This document shows positions 8,762-16,583 of a DNA stretch of 64,000 nucleotides, piece after piece (position 1 is the first letter of the stretch; every line of letters begins with the position of its first letter). Below the pieces are notes generated by a model. The model worked only from the letters and a program-made list of their open reading frames with translations. It was not told the origin of the DNA and searched no databases. Source of the DNA: CAYSYM01 sp964435115 (GTDB lineage Bacteria; Chloroflexota; UBA6077; CF-72); contig CAYSYM010000010.1 in assembly GCA_964435115.1 (NCBI GenBank), positions 1 to 64,000 of the forward strand. The letters are read 5' to 3'. The translations under genes were made by a program, and so were the position numbers.

Positions 8762-8795
8762 CGGGCTGAACCTCGCACAGGAGGGCCCAGCGACT

Positions 8796-8981
8796 GTGGC
8801 CAAGAAATCGATGATCGTCAAAGCGAGCAGGCCGCCGCGTTTCAAGGTGCAGCAGCACAACCGCTGCCACCTGTGTGGTCGGCCGCGTGCGTACCTGCGG
8901 CGCTTTGGCACGTGCCGCATCTGCTTCCGCCGCCTGGCGCTCGCCGGCGAGATCCCCGGCGTCGTCAAGGCGAGCTGGTAG
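8796..8981 (+). CDS. rpsZ: 30S ribosomal protein S14, zinc-binding (type Z)
   Basis: This is the short zinc form of S14 in the 30S head. The start is GTG 8796 with caggaggg upstream. The 61 residues carry two CxxC pairs (CHLC and CRIC) that bind one zinc, and the family end RRLALAGEIPGVVKASW. A zinc-free S14 paralogue is not in this window. It is separated from rplE by an unusually long, structured gap. Confidence 0.96.
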   Translation: MAKKSMIVKASRPPRFKVQQHNRCHLCGRPRAYLRRFGTCRICFRRLALAGEIPGVVKASW

Positions 8982-9000
8982 CGCGGGGAGGGCTGGCACG

Positions 9001-9408
9001 ATGAGCCTGAGCGACCCGATTGCTGACATGCTGACCCGCCTGCGGAACGCAGCGCGGGCCGGCCACCCGCACGTGGAGATGCCCACCTCGCGCCTGAAGC
9101 GCTCCATCGCGGAAGTGCTCCGTGATGAGGGCTACATCGACGCGTTCGACGAACGCGGCGCCGAGCCGCGCAAGGTCCTCCGCGTCTACCTGCGGTACGC
9201 GCCCGGCACGCGAGGACGCGACTCGGTGCTCACTGGCATCCAGCGGGTGAGCAAGCCCGGCCTGCGCGTGTACGCCAAGTCAACCCGGGTCCCGCGGGTC
9301 TTCGGCGGCCTGGGAACCGCCATCCTCTCGACGCCGCAGGGTGTCATGAGCGGGACGAAGGCCCGCCGCCTCAAGGTGGGCGGCGAAGTCATCGCCCACG
9401 TCTGGTAG
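9001..9408 (+). CDS. rpsH: 30S ribosomal protein S8
   Basis: S8 is a primary 16S rRNA binder and, in E. coli, the repressor of the spc operon. ATG 9001 gives MSLSDPIADMLTRLRNA, the family start, and 135 residues. The C-terminal GLGTAILSTPQGVMSGTKARR motif with the conserved STPQGVM is intact. A ggaggg ribosome binding site lies just upstream, after the rpsZ stop. Confidence 0.97.
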   Translation: MSLSDPIADMLTRLRNAARAGHPHVEMPTSRLKRSIAEVLRDEGYIDAFDERGAEPRKVLRVYLRYAPGTRGRDSVLTGIQRVSKPGLRVYAKSTRVPRVFGGLGTAILSTPQGVMSGTKARRLKVGGEVIAHVW

Positions 9409-9420
9409 GCAGGAGCGCAC

Positions 9421-9966
9421 ATGTCCCGCATTGGCAGGCAGCCAATCCCCCTGCTCCCGAACGTCGCGGTGGAGATCGCCGACGGCACGGTGCGGGTGAA
9501 GGGCCCCCGGGGCGAGCTGGAACGGTCCGTCCCGCCGCCGATCCGTGTCCGGCGCGAGGGCGACGCCCTCGTCGTGGAGCGGTCCTCCGACTCGCTCACC
9601 GATCGCTCGCTCCACGGCCTGACCCGGACCCTGATCGCCAACATGGTGGCCGGCGTGGCGGCGGGCTTCACCCGCCGGCTCGAGGTGAACGGCGTGGGGT
9701 ACCGCGCCGCCGTGGCGGCCGACGGCCATCTGATGCTCCAGGTGGGCTACTCGCACCCGGTGCTCTACCCGGCGCCGCCGGGTATCACCTTCGTCGTACA
9801 GGGCAACGCCATCAGCATCAGCGGCGCGGACAAGCAGCTAGTGGGCGAGGTGGCGGCGCAGGTCCGGCGCGTGCGCCCGCCCGAGCCGTACAAAGGCAAG
9901 GGCATCAAGTACGCGGACGAAGTCATCCGCCGCAAGGCCGGCAAGGCGGGCGCGAAGAAGAAGTAG
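9421..9966 (+). CDS. rplF: 50S ribosomal protein L6
   Basis: L6 supports the sarcin-ricin loop region where translation factors bind. The 181-residue protein begins SRIGRQPIPLLPNVAV and has two homologous domains. The second carries LEVNGVGYRAAV and the C-terminal RVRPPEPYKGKGIKYADEVIRRKAGK signature. It lies 12 bases after rpsH. Confidence 0.97.
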   Translation: MSRIGRQPIPLLPNVAVEIADGTVRVKGPRGELERSVPPPIRVRREGDALVVERSSDSLTDRSLHGLTRTLIANMVAGVAAGFTRRLEVNGVGYRAAVAADGHLMLQVGYSHPVLYPAPPGITFVVQGNAISISGADKQLVGEVAAQVRRVRPPEPYKGKGIKYADEVIRRKAGKAGAKKK

Positions 9967-9992
9967 GACGCAGAGGAGCGAAGCGCTGCGGC

Positions 9993-10358
9993 ATGTACAA
10001 GCCTGTTGACACGCGAGCCGCCCGCCAGCGGCGGCATCGCCGCATCCGCGTCAGCCTGGCGGGCACGCCCGACCGGCCGCGGCTGAGCGTGTTCCGGAGC
10101 CTCCGGCACATCTACGCCCAGGTGATCGACGACACGCAGGGCGTGACCGTCGCCGCGGCCAGCACCAGTGAGCCGGCGATGCGCGCGACGCGGTCGGGGA
10201 CGAAGGCCGAGCAGGCCGGGGCCGTGGGCCGGGCGGTCGCCGAACGCGCCCGGGCGCGGGGGGTCCAGGCCGTCGTCTTCGACCGTGGCGGATACCTCTA
10301 CCACGGCCGGGTGAAAGCACTGGCCGATGCCGCTCGGGAAGCCGGGCTGGAGTTCTGA
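9993..10358 (+). CDS. rplR: 50S ribosomal protein L18
   Basis: L18 is one of the 5S rRNA-binding proteins of the central protuberance. The 121 residues show RHRRIRVSLAGTPDRPRLSVFRS, HIYAQVIDD and VVFDRGGYLYHGRVKALAD, all typical. The start ATG follows gaggagcgaagcg. It is followed 11 bases later by rpsE. Confidence 0.96.
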   Translation: MYKPVDTRAARQRRHRRIRVSLAGTPDRPRLSVFRSLRHIYAQVIDDTQGVTVAAASTSEPAMRATRSGTKAEQAGAVGRAVAERARARGVQAVVFDRGGYLYHGRVKALADAAREAGLEF

Positions 10359-10369
10359 GAGGAGCAGCA

Positions 10370-11023
10370 ATGGCCCGGATCGATGTGGCAGGACTCACTC
10401 TCGAAGAGAAGGTGGTCCAGGTCAACCGCGTGGCCAAGGTCGTCAAGGGTGGTCGCCGGTTCAGCTTCAGCTCGATCGTGGTGGTTGGCGACGGCCAGGG
10501 CCACGTGGGCGTAGGGCTGGGCAAGGCGAACGAGGTGCCGGACTCGATTCGGAAGGGCGCCGAGCGAGCGCGCAAGAACCTGATCCGGGTCTCCATGGCG
10601 GGGACGACGATCCCACACGAGATCGTGCAGAAGTTCGGGGCGGCCCAGGTGATGCTCAAGCCAGCGGCGCCCGGCACCGGTGTGATCGCGGGCGGCGCGG
10701 TACGCGCGGTGGTGGAGGCGGCGGGCATTAAGGACATCCTCTCCAAGTCCCTCGGGAGCTCGAACCCGGTCAACGTCGTCCAGGCAGCGCTGGCGGGGCT
10801 CTCGAACCTGCGCGATCCCCAGGCGGTGGCGCAGCTCCGCCGACGCAGCCTCGCGCCGTCTCCGGCCCCTGAAGGTCCCCCCGCCCCGGCAGCCCCGCGG
10901 CCGCCGGCGTCCAGGGCGACCACTCACAGGGCAGCCACCCCGCCACCGGCGGGTGGCCAGCAGCCCGCGGCCGTCCCTGCATCCGCCGACCGCGACAGGG
11001 AGGCACCGCATGCCTCATCGTGA
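10370..11023 (+). CDS. rpsE: 30S ribosomal protein S5, with C-terminal tail
   Basis: S5 helps form the mRNA entry channel and affects decoding accuracy. The dsRBD-like N-terminal part (LEEKVVQVNRVAKVVKGGRR) and the C-domain (GTGVIAGGAVRAVVEAAGI) are normal to about residue 165. A further 50 residues of Pro/Ala/Arg-rich sequence extend past the usual end. The tail overlaps the start of rpmD by 14 bases. Confidence 0.96.
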   Translation: MARIDVAGLTLEEKVVQVNRVAKVVKGGRRFSFSSIVVVGDGQGHVGVGLGKANEVPDSIRKGAERARKNLIRVSMAGTTIPHEIVQKFGAAQVMLKPAAPGTGVIAGGAVRAVVEAAGIKDILSKSLGSSNPVNVVQAALAGLSNLRDPQAVAQLRRRSLAPSPAPEGPPAPAAPRPPASRATTHRAATPPPAGGQQPAAVPASADRDREAPHASS

Positions 11024-11219
11024 CACCCCAGCAGGCAGGGGCTCGACGGTCCGGCTCAAGCTCGTCAAGAGCCCCATCGGCTACAACGCCCGCCAGCGCG
11101 CCACGGTGCAGGCGCTCGGGCTTCGCCGCCTGCACCAGGTCGTCGAGCACGCCGACACCGCCTCCATGCGCGGCATGGTGGAGAAGGTGAAGCACCTCGT
11201 GCGGATCGTCCAGGAGTGA
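11010..11219 (+). CDS. rpmD: 50S ribosomal protein L30
   Basis: L30 is a small large-subunit protein. I take ATG 11010 (MPHRDTPAGRG), seven bases after cagggagg. The L30 core VRLKLVKSPIGYNARQRATV and QALGLRRLHQVVEH follows, giving 69 residues. Upstream in-frame starts lie inside rpsE and add non-family sequence. The start overlaps rpsE by 14 bases. Confidence 0.93.
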   Translation: MPHRDTPAGRGSTVRLKLVKSPIGYNARQRATVQALGLRRLHQVVEHADTASMRGMVEKVKHLVRIVQE

Positions 11220-11229
11220 GGATGGACCA

Positions 11230-11676
11230 GTGAGACTGCACCAGCTCGCCCCGCCCGAAGGCGCCGTGCGCCCCCGCGTCCGCATTGGGCGCGGCCACGG
11301 CAGCGGCAAGGTCAAGACCGGCGGCAAGGGAACGAAGGGCCAGAACGCCCGCTCGGGCGGCCGCGTCCCCCCCTACTTCGAGGGTGGCCAGCTCCCCCTC
11401 ATCCGCAAACTGCCGTACCGTCGCGGCTTCAGGAACCCGTTCCGCACCGAGTTCCGCGAGGTCAACGTGCGCGATCTAGCCGCCCTTCCGGCCGGTGCCA
11501 CGGTCGGGCCGGAGGAGCTCGAGACGCTGGGTATCCTGCGCCGCGGCAACGGCCCGGTGAAGGTGCTGGGCGAGGGAGACCTGGCCGTCAAGCTGACGGT
11601 TCGCGCCCATAAGTTCTCCAAGGCCGCCCGCGAGAAGATCGAGGCCGCTGGCGGCGCGATCAACGAGCTCGACTGA
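11230..11676 (+). CDS. rplO: 50S ribosomal protein L15
   Basis: L15 is a late-assembly protein of the large subunit. The start is GTG 11230 giving MRLHQLAPPEGAVRPRVRIGRGHGSGKV. The Gly-rich GGKGTKGQNARSGG segment and the AHKFSKAAREKIEAAGG end are typical. The length is 148 residues. secY follows after seven bases, the standard order. Confidence 0.96.
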   Translation: MRLHQLAPPEGAVRPRVRIGRGHGSGKVKTGGKGTKGQNARSGGRVPPYFEGGQLPLIRKLPYRRGFRNPFRTEFREVNVRDLAALPAGATVGPEELETLGILRRGNGPVKVLGEGDLAVKLTVRAHKFSKAAREKIEAAGGAINELD

Positions 11677-11683
11677 CACATCC

Positions 11684-13000
11684 ATGCTCAACGCTCCGCT
11701 CCTTACGGCCGCCGCGGACGCCTTCAAGATCCCCGACCTGCGGCGGAAGCTGCTCTTCACCCTCGCGCTCCTGGTGGTCTTCCGCTTCATCGCCCACATC
11801 CCGGTCCCTGGCGCCGATGTGGCGGCCCTGCAGCGAGTCTTCGAGACCAACCAGCTCGCCGGGTTCTTCGACCTCTTCTCCGGCGGGGCATTGTCTTCCC
11901 TCTCCGTAGCGGCCCTGGGCGTCTACCCGTACATCACCGCCCAGATCATCATGCAGGTCATGCAGCCCGTCGTGCCCCGGCTGAAGGAGCTGGCGAAGGA
12001 AGGCGAGAGCGGCCGCCAGAAGCTGAACCAGTACACCCACTGGCTCACCGTCCCGCTGGCCGCCATCCAGGCCTACGGCACGCCCAACCTGATCAACTTC
12101 ACCACCGGCGGCACGCCCATCATCCGCGACTTCGGGTTCGACGTGAACCCGCTCGGCACGGTGGCGATCATCGTGTCCATGACCGCGGGGACGCTGCTCC
12201 TGGTGTGGATGGGCGAGCTGATCACCCAGTACGGGGTGGGCCAGGGCGTCTCCATCATCATCTTCGGCGGCATTCTGGCGCGGATGCCGTACCAGTTCTT
12301 CCAGTCGTTCGCGGCTGGCGTCGACTTTGGCGCGTTGCTGGTGTACGTGGCGATCGCGCTACTGACTGTCGTGGCCATCATCTTCGTCTACGAGGGCCAG
12401 CGCCGCATCCCCGTGCAGATCTCCAAGCAGATCCGCGGCAACCGCATGTATGGCGGTGGCACCACGCACATCCCGCTGAAGGTGAACTCCGCCGGCATGA
12501 TCCCGCTGATCTTCGCCAGCAGCGTGCTCATCCTGCCCGGCACCCTGGCGAGCTACCTCGTCGGCAACCCGAACCAGGTCGTGTCCAGCGTGGCGACGTT
12601 CGTGTTCGAGACCTTTAACGCGGGCACGAGCTGGCTCTACTGGGGCCTGTACTTCGTGCTCGTGGTGGCGTTCACCTTCTTCTACGCGCTGGTCATCTTC
12701 CAGCAGCAGAACATCGCCGAGAACCTGCAGCGGCAGAACGGCTTCATCCCGGGCATCCGGCCGGGCCGGCCGACGCACGAGTACCTCTCAAACGTCCTGG
12801 TGCGGATCACCTTTGCCGGCGCGCTCTTCCTGGGCGTGGTCGCCGTGCTGCCCTTCTTCGTGCGCATCCTCACCGGGTTCCAGACGCTGACCATCCAGAG
12901 CACGGCGCTCCTGATCGTGGTCGGCGTGGCGCTGGATACGATGCGGCAGCTCGAAGCGCAGCTCATCATGCGCAACTACCGCGGCTTCATGGGCCGCTAG
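11684..13000 (+). CDS. secY: Protein translocase subunit SecY
   Basis: SecY is the channel of the Sec translocon in the cytoplasmic membrane. The 438 residues contain about ten hydrophobic segments. Landmarks are the plug region near FDLFSGGALSSLSVAALGVYPYI, the cytoplasmic loop EGQRRIPVQ...GNRMYGG that contacts SecA and ribosome, and the C-terminal MRNYRGFMGR. Usually adk, map and infA follow in related operons; here the next gene is rpmJ after a 318-base non-coding stretch. Confidence 0.97.
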   Translation: MLNAPLLTAAADAFKIPDLRRKLLFTLALLVVFRFIAHIPVPGADVAALQRVFETNQLAGFFDLFSGGALSSLSVAALGVYPYITAQIIMQVMQPVVPRLKELAKEGESGRQKLNQYTHWLTVPLAAIQAYGTPNLINFTTGGTPIIRDFGFDVNPLGTVAIIVSMTAGTLLLVWMGELITQYGVGQGVSIIIFGGILARMPYQFFQSFAAGVDFGALLVYVAIALLTVVAIIFVYEGQRRIPVQISKQIRGNRMYGGGTTHIPLKVNSAGMIPLIFASSVLILPGTLASYLVGNPNQVVSSVATFVFETFNAGTSWLYWGLYFVLVVAFTFFYALVIFQQQNIAENLQRQNGFIPGIRPGRPTHEYLSNVLVRITFAGALFLGVVAVLPFFVRILTGFQTLTIQSTALLIVVGVALDTMRQLEAQLIMRNYRGFMGR

Positions 13001-13047
13001 AGGGGGAGGCAACGGCGCGCGGCGCGGGCGGCCCAGTGGTCATCCTC

Positions 13048-13078
13048 CCGACATCGCGGTGGCCGGTTCTGTTACACT
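13048..13078 (+). promoter_or_regulatory. Possible promoter for the rpmJ-rpoA segment
   Basis: CCGACA (13048-13053) and TACACT (13073-13078) match the -35 and -10 consensus at four of six positions each, with a 19-base spacer. The region around TACACTTA is the most AT-rich in the gap. The spacing is long, so the assignment is tentative. A start near 13085 would put the UUCG hairpin at the transcript's 5' end. Confidence 0.35.
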
Positions 13079-13167
13079 TAACGGCCGCCGCCTTCGGGCG
13101 GCTGCTGGCGGGCGGGCGCAGTCGCGGGCGCGCGATCGGACCGGTGAGCCAGGATGAGCGTGTCGAC

Positions 13168-13197
13168 GTGGAGCGGGAGACGCGTCTCCCGCTCCAC
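13168..13197. other. Perfect 30-base palindrome in the rpmJ leader
   Basis: The sequence reads GTGGAGCGGGAGACG followed by its exact reverse complement, so both DNA strands are identical over 30 bases. In RNA it would form a 13-bp stem with a CGCG loop. No T-tract follows. It could be an RNA control element or a site for a dimeric DNA-binding protein. Confidence 0.75.
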
Positions 13198-13318
13198 CCG
13201 GGCCAGCCGCGCGTACCTGTCCTTGGCCACCAGGCATCTCCCATGGAGGTATCCGCTCTCGGGCGGAGCGCGCGGTGCTCACGGCGCTGGTAACGCGCAA
13301 CGTTGAAGGACATGGACG

Positions 13319-13432
13319 ATGAAGGTTCGAGCATCTATCAAGCCACGCTGCGAACGCTGCAAGGTTATCCGACGCAAGGGCGCGGTGATGGTCATCTGCT
13401 CAAACCCCAAGCACAAGCAGAAGCAGGGCTGA
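13319..13432 (+). CDS. rpmJ: 50S ribosomal protein L36, zinc-binding
   Basis: L36 is the smallest large-subunit protein. The 37-codon ORF reads MKVRASIKPRCERCKVIRRKG and continues to KHKQKQG, an exact family pattern. Residues C11, C14, C27 and H32 form the zinc site of the C+ type. ATG 13319 lies about ten bases after gaagga. It is the first gene after the long secY leader. Confidence 0.96.
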   Translation: MKVRASIKPRCERCKVIRRKGAVMVICSNPKHKQKQG

Positions 13433-13541
13433 GCCCGTGGCACAGGACGCGCGCTGCGCCGCTAGGCTGAGCCGCCTGGACCGGGCAGCGTGAAGCGCGC
13501 GGACAGCACACGGAGATTCTTGACGGCGAACTGGAGCAGAC

Positions 13542-13925
13542 GTGGCACGTATCGCAGGCGTTGACATCCCGCGCGATAAGCAGGTGTGGGTTTCCCTCAC
13601 GTACATCCTGGGGATCGGTCCGACGACGTCGAAGCAGATCCTGGAGCGCACCCACATTCAACCCGGGTGTCGTGTGCGCGACCTGACGGAAGACGAGGTG
13701 GCGCGCCTCCGCGATATCGTCGACCGCGAGTACACGGTCGAGGGTGACCTGCGACGCGAGGTCAACCTGAACATCAAGCGGCTGATGGAGATCGGGTGCT
13801 ACCGCGGTGTGCGGCACCGCCGCGGCCTGCCCGTGCACGGGCAGCGCACGCGCACCAACGCCCGCACGCGCAAGGGGCCGAAGAAGACGGTTGCCGGCCG
13901 CAAGCGGGCGACGGCGAAGAAGTGA
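13542..13925 (+). CDS. rpsM: 30S ribosomal protein S13
   Basis: S13 bridges the 30S head to the 50S subunit and contacts P-site tRNA. The GTG at 13542 gives MARIAGVDIPRDKQVWVSLTYI, the family start. The LREVNLNIKRL-type segment and the basic tail (GLPVHGQRTRTNARTRKGPKKT) are normal in a 127-residue protein. It follows rpmJ after 109 bases with no other gene between. Confidence 0.97.
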   Translation: MARIAGVDIPRDKQVWVSLTYILGIGPTTSKQILERTHIQPGCRVRDLTEDEVARLRDIVDREYTVEGDLRREVNLNIKRLMEIGCYRGVRHRRGLPVHGQRTRTNARTRKGPKKTVAGRKRATAKK

Positions 13926-13941
13926 CGGTGGAGGAGTAGCA

Positions 13942-14346
13942 GTGGCCGAGAAGCGCAGAACGGCCGGCGCCACGCGGGTGCGCCGCCGCGAACGGAAGAA
14001 CATCCCGCGCGGGAACGCCTACATTCAGTCCAGCTTCAACAATACCATCGTCACCATCACCGACCCGGACGGCAACGTCCTCACCTGGAGCTCGTCGGGA
14101 GCGGCCGGCTTCAAGGGGTCCCGCAAGAGCACGCCATACGCGGCCGGGCTGGCCGCGGACTCGGCGGCGCGCAAGGCGATGGACCACGGGGTACGGCAGG
14201 TCAGCGTCTTCGTGAAAGGGCCGGGCTCGGGCCGGGAGGCGGCCATCCGGTCGCTGCAAGCGGCCGGCCTGGACGTCACCGCCATCGTTGACCGCACGCC
14301 CATCCCTCACAACGGCTGCCGTCCGCCCAAGAAACGCCGTGTGTAA
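13942..14346 (+). CDS. rpsK: 30S ribosomal protein S11
   Basis: S11 lies on the 30S platform near the E-site mRNA. The start is GTG 13942 (MAEKRRTAG), preceded by gtggaggag. The 134 residues contain NAYIQSSFNNTIVTITDPDGN, SSGAAGFKGSRKSTPYAA and DRTPIPHNGCRPPKKRRV, all canonical. It overlaps nothing; a small ORF lies between it and rpsD. Confidence 0.97.
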   Translation: MAEKRRTAGATRVRRRERKNIPRGNAYIQSSFNNTIVTITDPDGNVLTWSSSGAAGFKGSRKSTPYAAGLAADSAARKAMDHGVRQVSVFVKGPGSGREAAIRSLQAAGLDVTAIVDRTPIPHNGCRPPKKRRV

Positions 14347-14361
14347 GCAGAGGAGTCGGCC

Positions 14362-14463
14362 ATGGTTGGCCACGGTCGTCCGCTGGCGCCGTTGCCGCCA
14401 GATGGCTGGCCTGGGATGAACGACGCGCGACGCGAGACCAGAGACTACAGACGAGAGACCTGA
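14362..14463 (+). CDS. Possible 33-codon small ORF before rpsD
   Basis: ATG 14362 lies seven bases after gaggag and opens a 33-codon frame that ends with TGA two bases before the rpsD ATG. The C-terminal half translates low-complexity gacgcgagaccagagactac DNA resembling the stretch before rplE. No homolog is recognised. It may be a coupling or leader ORF for rpsD, or simply chance. Confidence 0.3.
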   Translation: MVGHGRPLAPLPPDGWPGMNDARRETRDYRRET

Positions 14464-14465
14464 CA

Positions 14466-15098
14466 ATGGCACGTTACACCGGCCCTGTGTGCCGCATTTG
14501 CCGCCGGCAGGGGATGAAGCTCTTCTTGAAGGGGGAGCGCTGCTTCACGCCGAAGTGCGCCGTGGAGCGACGGCCAACCCCACCTGGTGCGAGCCCGGGC
14601 CCGGGGCGGCGGCGCAAGGAGAGCGAGTTCAGCCTGCAACTGAAGGAGAAGCAGAAGGCGCGCGCCATCTACGGCGTGCTCGAGCGCCAGTTCCACACGC
14701 ACTTCGAGCAGGCGGAGCGGCAGCCGGGCGTCACCGGCGAGAATCTGCTGCGCATCCTCGAGATGCGCCTCGACAACGTCGTCTACCGGCTCGGACTGGC
14801 CGACTCGCGCAAGCAGGCCCGCCAGCTCGTGCGGCACGGACACATCACCCTGAACGGCCGCCGCACCGACATCCCGTCTGCGGCCGTGAAGCCCGGCGAT
14901 ATCGTGGCCGTACACCGGTCCAGTCGCGACAACGAGTACTTCAAGGCCGTGGCGGACACGCTGACCCGCAAGAGCGTGCCGCGCTGGCTGGAGCTCGACT
15001 CCGCCGCCCTGAGCGCGCGCGTGGACGACCGCCCGGCCCGGCAGGACATCGACATCACCCTGAACGAAGCGCTCGTGGTCGAGTACTACTCGCGCTAG
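14466..15098 (+). CDS. rpsD: 30S ribosomal protein S4, zinc-type
   Basis: S4 initiates 30S assembly and is a classical translational repressor of its own operon. The N-terminal region carries four Cys (CRIC, and C in RCFTPKCAVE), the zinc form. The S4 RNA-binding domain LDNVVYRLGLADSRKQARQLV and GHITLNGRRTDIPS is intact. The 210-residue length is normal. It starts at ATG 14466 just after the small ORF, and rpoA follows after 96 bases. Confidence 0.97.
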   Translation: MARYTGPVCRICRRQGMKLFLKGERCFTPKCAVERRPTPPGASPGPGRRRKESEFSLQLKEKQKARAIYGVLERQFHTHFEQAERQPGVTGENLLRILEMRLDNVVYRLGLADSRKQARQLVRHGHITLNGRRTDIPSAAVKPGDIVAVHRSSRDNEYFKAVADTLTRKSVPRWLELDSAALSARVDDRPARQDIDITLNEALVVEYYSR

Positions 15099-15194
15099 CC
15101 GCCCGGGGGGTAGGGCCAGGCGCGCCGGTGGCCGGCCGAGCCCCCGAGCGCCGGCGCCCGCGACCCGTTGCCCGAGCCACGGAGGACCAGCCCC

Positions 15195-16190
15195 TTGCTT
15201 GACCAATTGAACTCCCGCGTGGAGGTGCTCCAGCACTCCGGAGACTTCGCCCGCTTCCAGGTCGAGCCGCTGGAGCGCGGCTTTGGCCTGACCCTGGGGA
15301 ACGCACTGCGGCGTGTCCTGCTCTCCTCGCTGCCTGGCGCGGCGGTGACGGCGGTGCGCATCGAGCGCGTCTATCACGAGTTCGCCACGCTCCCCGGCGT
15401 CAAGGAAGACACGACCGAGCTGCTGCTCAACCTCAAGCAGCTCCGGCTCAAGTCGCACAGCGACCAGCCGGTGACGCTGCGGCTCGAGGCGCAGGGGCCG
15501 GGGGTGGTGACGGCGGCGGACCTCATCTACCCGAGTGAGGTCGAGATCGCGAACCCCGAGCTGCACATCGCCACGCTCGACTCCTCGGACGCCCGCCTCG
15601 AGATGGAACTGACCGTGGAACGCGGCGCCGGCTACCTCCCATCTGACGGACGCGAGTCAGTACCGCTGGGGGTGATCCCGGTCGACGCGGTGTTCACGCC
15701 GATCCGGCGGGTCAACTACACCGTCGAGAGCGCGCGCGTGGGGGCCCGGACCGACCTCGACCGCCTCGTCATCGAGGTCCAGACGGACGGCACAATCACG
15801 CCGGTCGCGGCGCTCGTCCAGTCGGCCAACATCCTCATCGACCAGTTTGCGCTCTTCCAGGAGCTGCAGCAGCCGGCGCGCCGCGCGGACCGGCAGGGGA
15901 TTGGCGCCGGCCCGGTGCCGTCGCGCATCTTCGACATGCCGATCGAGCAGCTCGAGCTGTCCCAGCGCACCTACAACTGCCTCAAGCGCTCCCAGATCAC
16001 GAAAGTCGGCCAGATTCTCCAGATGAGCGAGAGCGAGCTGCTCTCGCTCCGCAACTTCGGCCAGAAGTCGCTGACCGAGCTGCGCGAGAAGCTACGCGAG
16101 CATGGCGTGCTGCCAGACCAGGAGGGGGACGGACTGGCCACGTCCGAGGTTGCCGCGAGCAGCGGCCTGCCGGAGGAGGGCGACGAATGA
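15195..16190 (+). CDS. rpoA: RNA polymerase alpha subunit
   Basis: Alpha nucleates RNA polymerase assembly through its N-terminal domain and contacts UP elements and activators through its C-terminal domain. I start at TTG 15195 (then LDQLNSRVEVLQH), eight bases after ggagga; TTG 15168 is possible but has no ribosome binding site. The NTD shows ERGFGLTLGNALRRVLLSSLPG. The CTD shows QRTYNCLKRSQITKVGQIL and LRNFGQKSLTELREKL. The length is 331 residues. Confidence 0.96.
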   Translation: MLDQLNSRVEVLQHSGDFARFQVEPLERGFGLTLGNALRRVLLSSLPGAAVTAVRIERVYHEFATLPGVKEDTTELLLNLKQLRLKSHSDQPVTLRLEAQGPGVVTAADLIYPSEVEIANPELHIATLDSSDARLEMELTVERGAGYLPSDGRESVPLGVIPVDAVFTPIRRVNYTVESARVGARTDLDRLVIEVQTDGTITPVAALVQSANILIDQFALFQELQQPARRADRQGIGAGPVPSRIFDMPIEQLELSQRTYNCLKRSQITKVGQILQMSESELLSLRNFGQKSLTELREKLREHGVLPDQEGDGLATSEVAASSGLPEEGDE

Positions 16191-16540
16191 GACACCGCGT
16201 CGGCCAGCGGAAGCTCGGGCGCCCCACCGGGCACCGGGTTTCCCTGCTGCGTAACCTCATGACGGACCTCATCCGCCACGGGCGCCTGCAGACGACGGAG
16301 CCGAAGGCTGCCGAGCTGCGGCGCGAGGTCGAGAAGCTCATCGGCACCGCGCGGGCGAACGACCTGCACGCGCGCCGCCAGGTGCTGGCGAAGCTCTACG
16401 ATACGGCCGTGGTCGATAAGCTGTTCACGGAGCTCGTGCCGCGCTATGAGGGACGCCCGGGCGGGTTCACCCGGTTGGTGAAGCTGGCACCGCGCCGTGG
16501 CGACGGCGCCCCGATGGCGCAGGTCGAGCTGATGCCCTAG
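16187..16540 (+). CDS. rplQ: 50S ribosomal protein L17
   Basis: L17 lies near the tunnel exit. ATG 16187 overlaps the rpoA stop by four bases. The protein begins RHRVGQRKLGRPTGHRVSLLRNL and contains LIRHGRLQTTEPKAAELRR and the C-terminal GGFTRLVKLAPRRGDGAPMA. It is 117 residues, a typical short form. Confidence 0.96.
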   Translation: MRHRVGQRKLGRPTGHRVSLLRNLMTDLIRHGRLQTTEPKAAELRREVEKLIGTARANDLHARRQVLAKLYDTAVVDKLFTELVPRYEGRPGGFTRLVKLAPRRGDGAPMAQVELMP

Positions 16541-16583
16541 GCGATGGCCGCAGGTCGTCAGCCACCATGTTTCTCCCTGGCCG

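Larger units (their letters stand above)
8481..8795. other. 315-base gap between rplE and rpsZ
   Basis: No gene is seen here. The stretch holds two tandem copies of a 13-base unit (gcgcaccagggca) at its left end, a TACAAT box at 8620-8625, a perfect 11-bp hairpin at 8638-8663, and copy 2 of the GGGTGCTGGG hairpin repeat at 8693-8761. The rpsZ ribosome binding site (caggaggg) lies at the right end. It may contain an internal promoter with a structured leader for rpsZ and the genes after it. Confidence 0.6.
13001..13318. other. 318-base leader between secY and rpmJ (adk, map, infA absent)
   Basis: No credible gene is present; frames do not give an IF-1-like sequence. The stretch contains a promoter-like pair (13048-13078), a UUCG-capped hairpin (GCCGCC-TTCG-GGCGGC, 13087-13102) where the transcript would begin, and a perfect 30-base palindrome at 13168-13197. 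An rpmJ ribosome binding site (gaagga) precedes 13319. It looks like a fresh transcription start with a structured leader for rpmJ-rpsM-rpsK-rpsD-rpoA. Confidence 0.6.

Noticed and set aside
13036..13293. infA or another small gene in the secY-rpmJ gap
   Set aside because: The 85-codon plus-strand frame is not IF-1-like and runs across a perfect palindrome; no other frame resembles IF-1.
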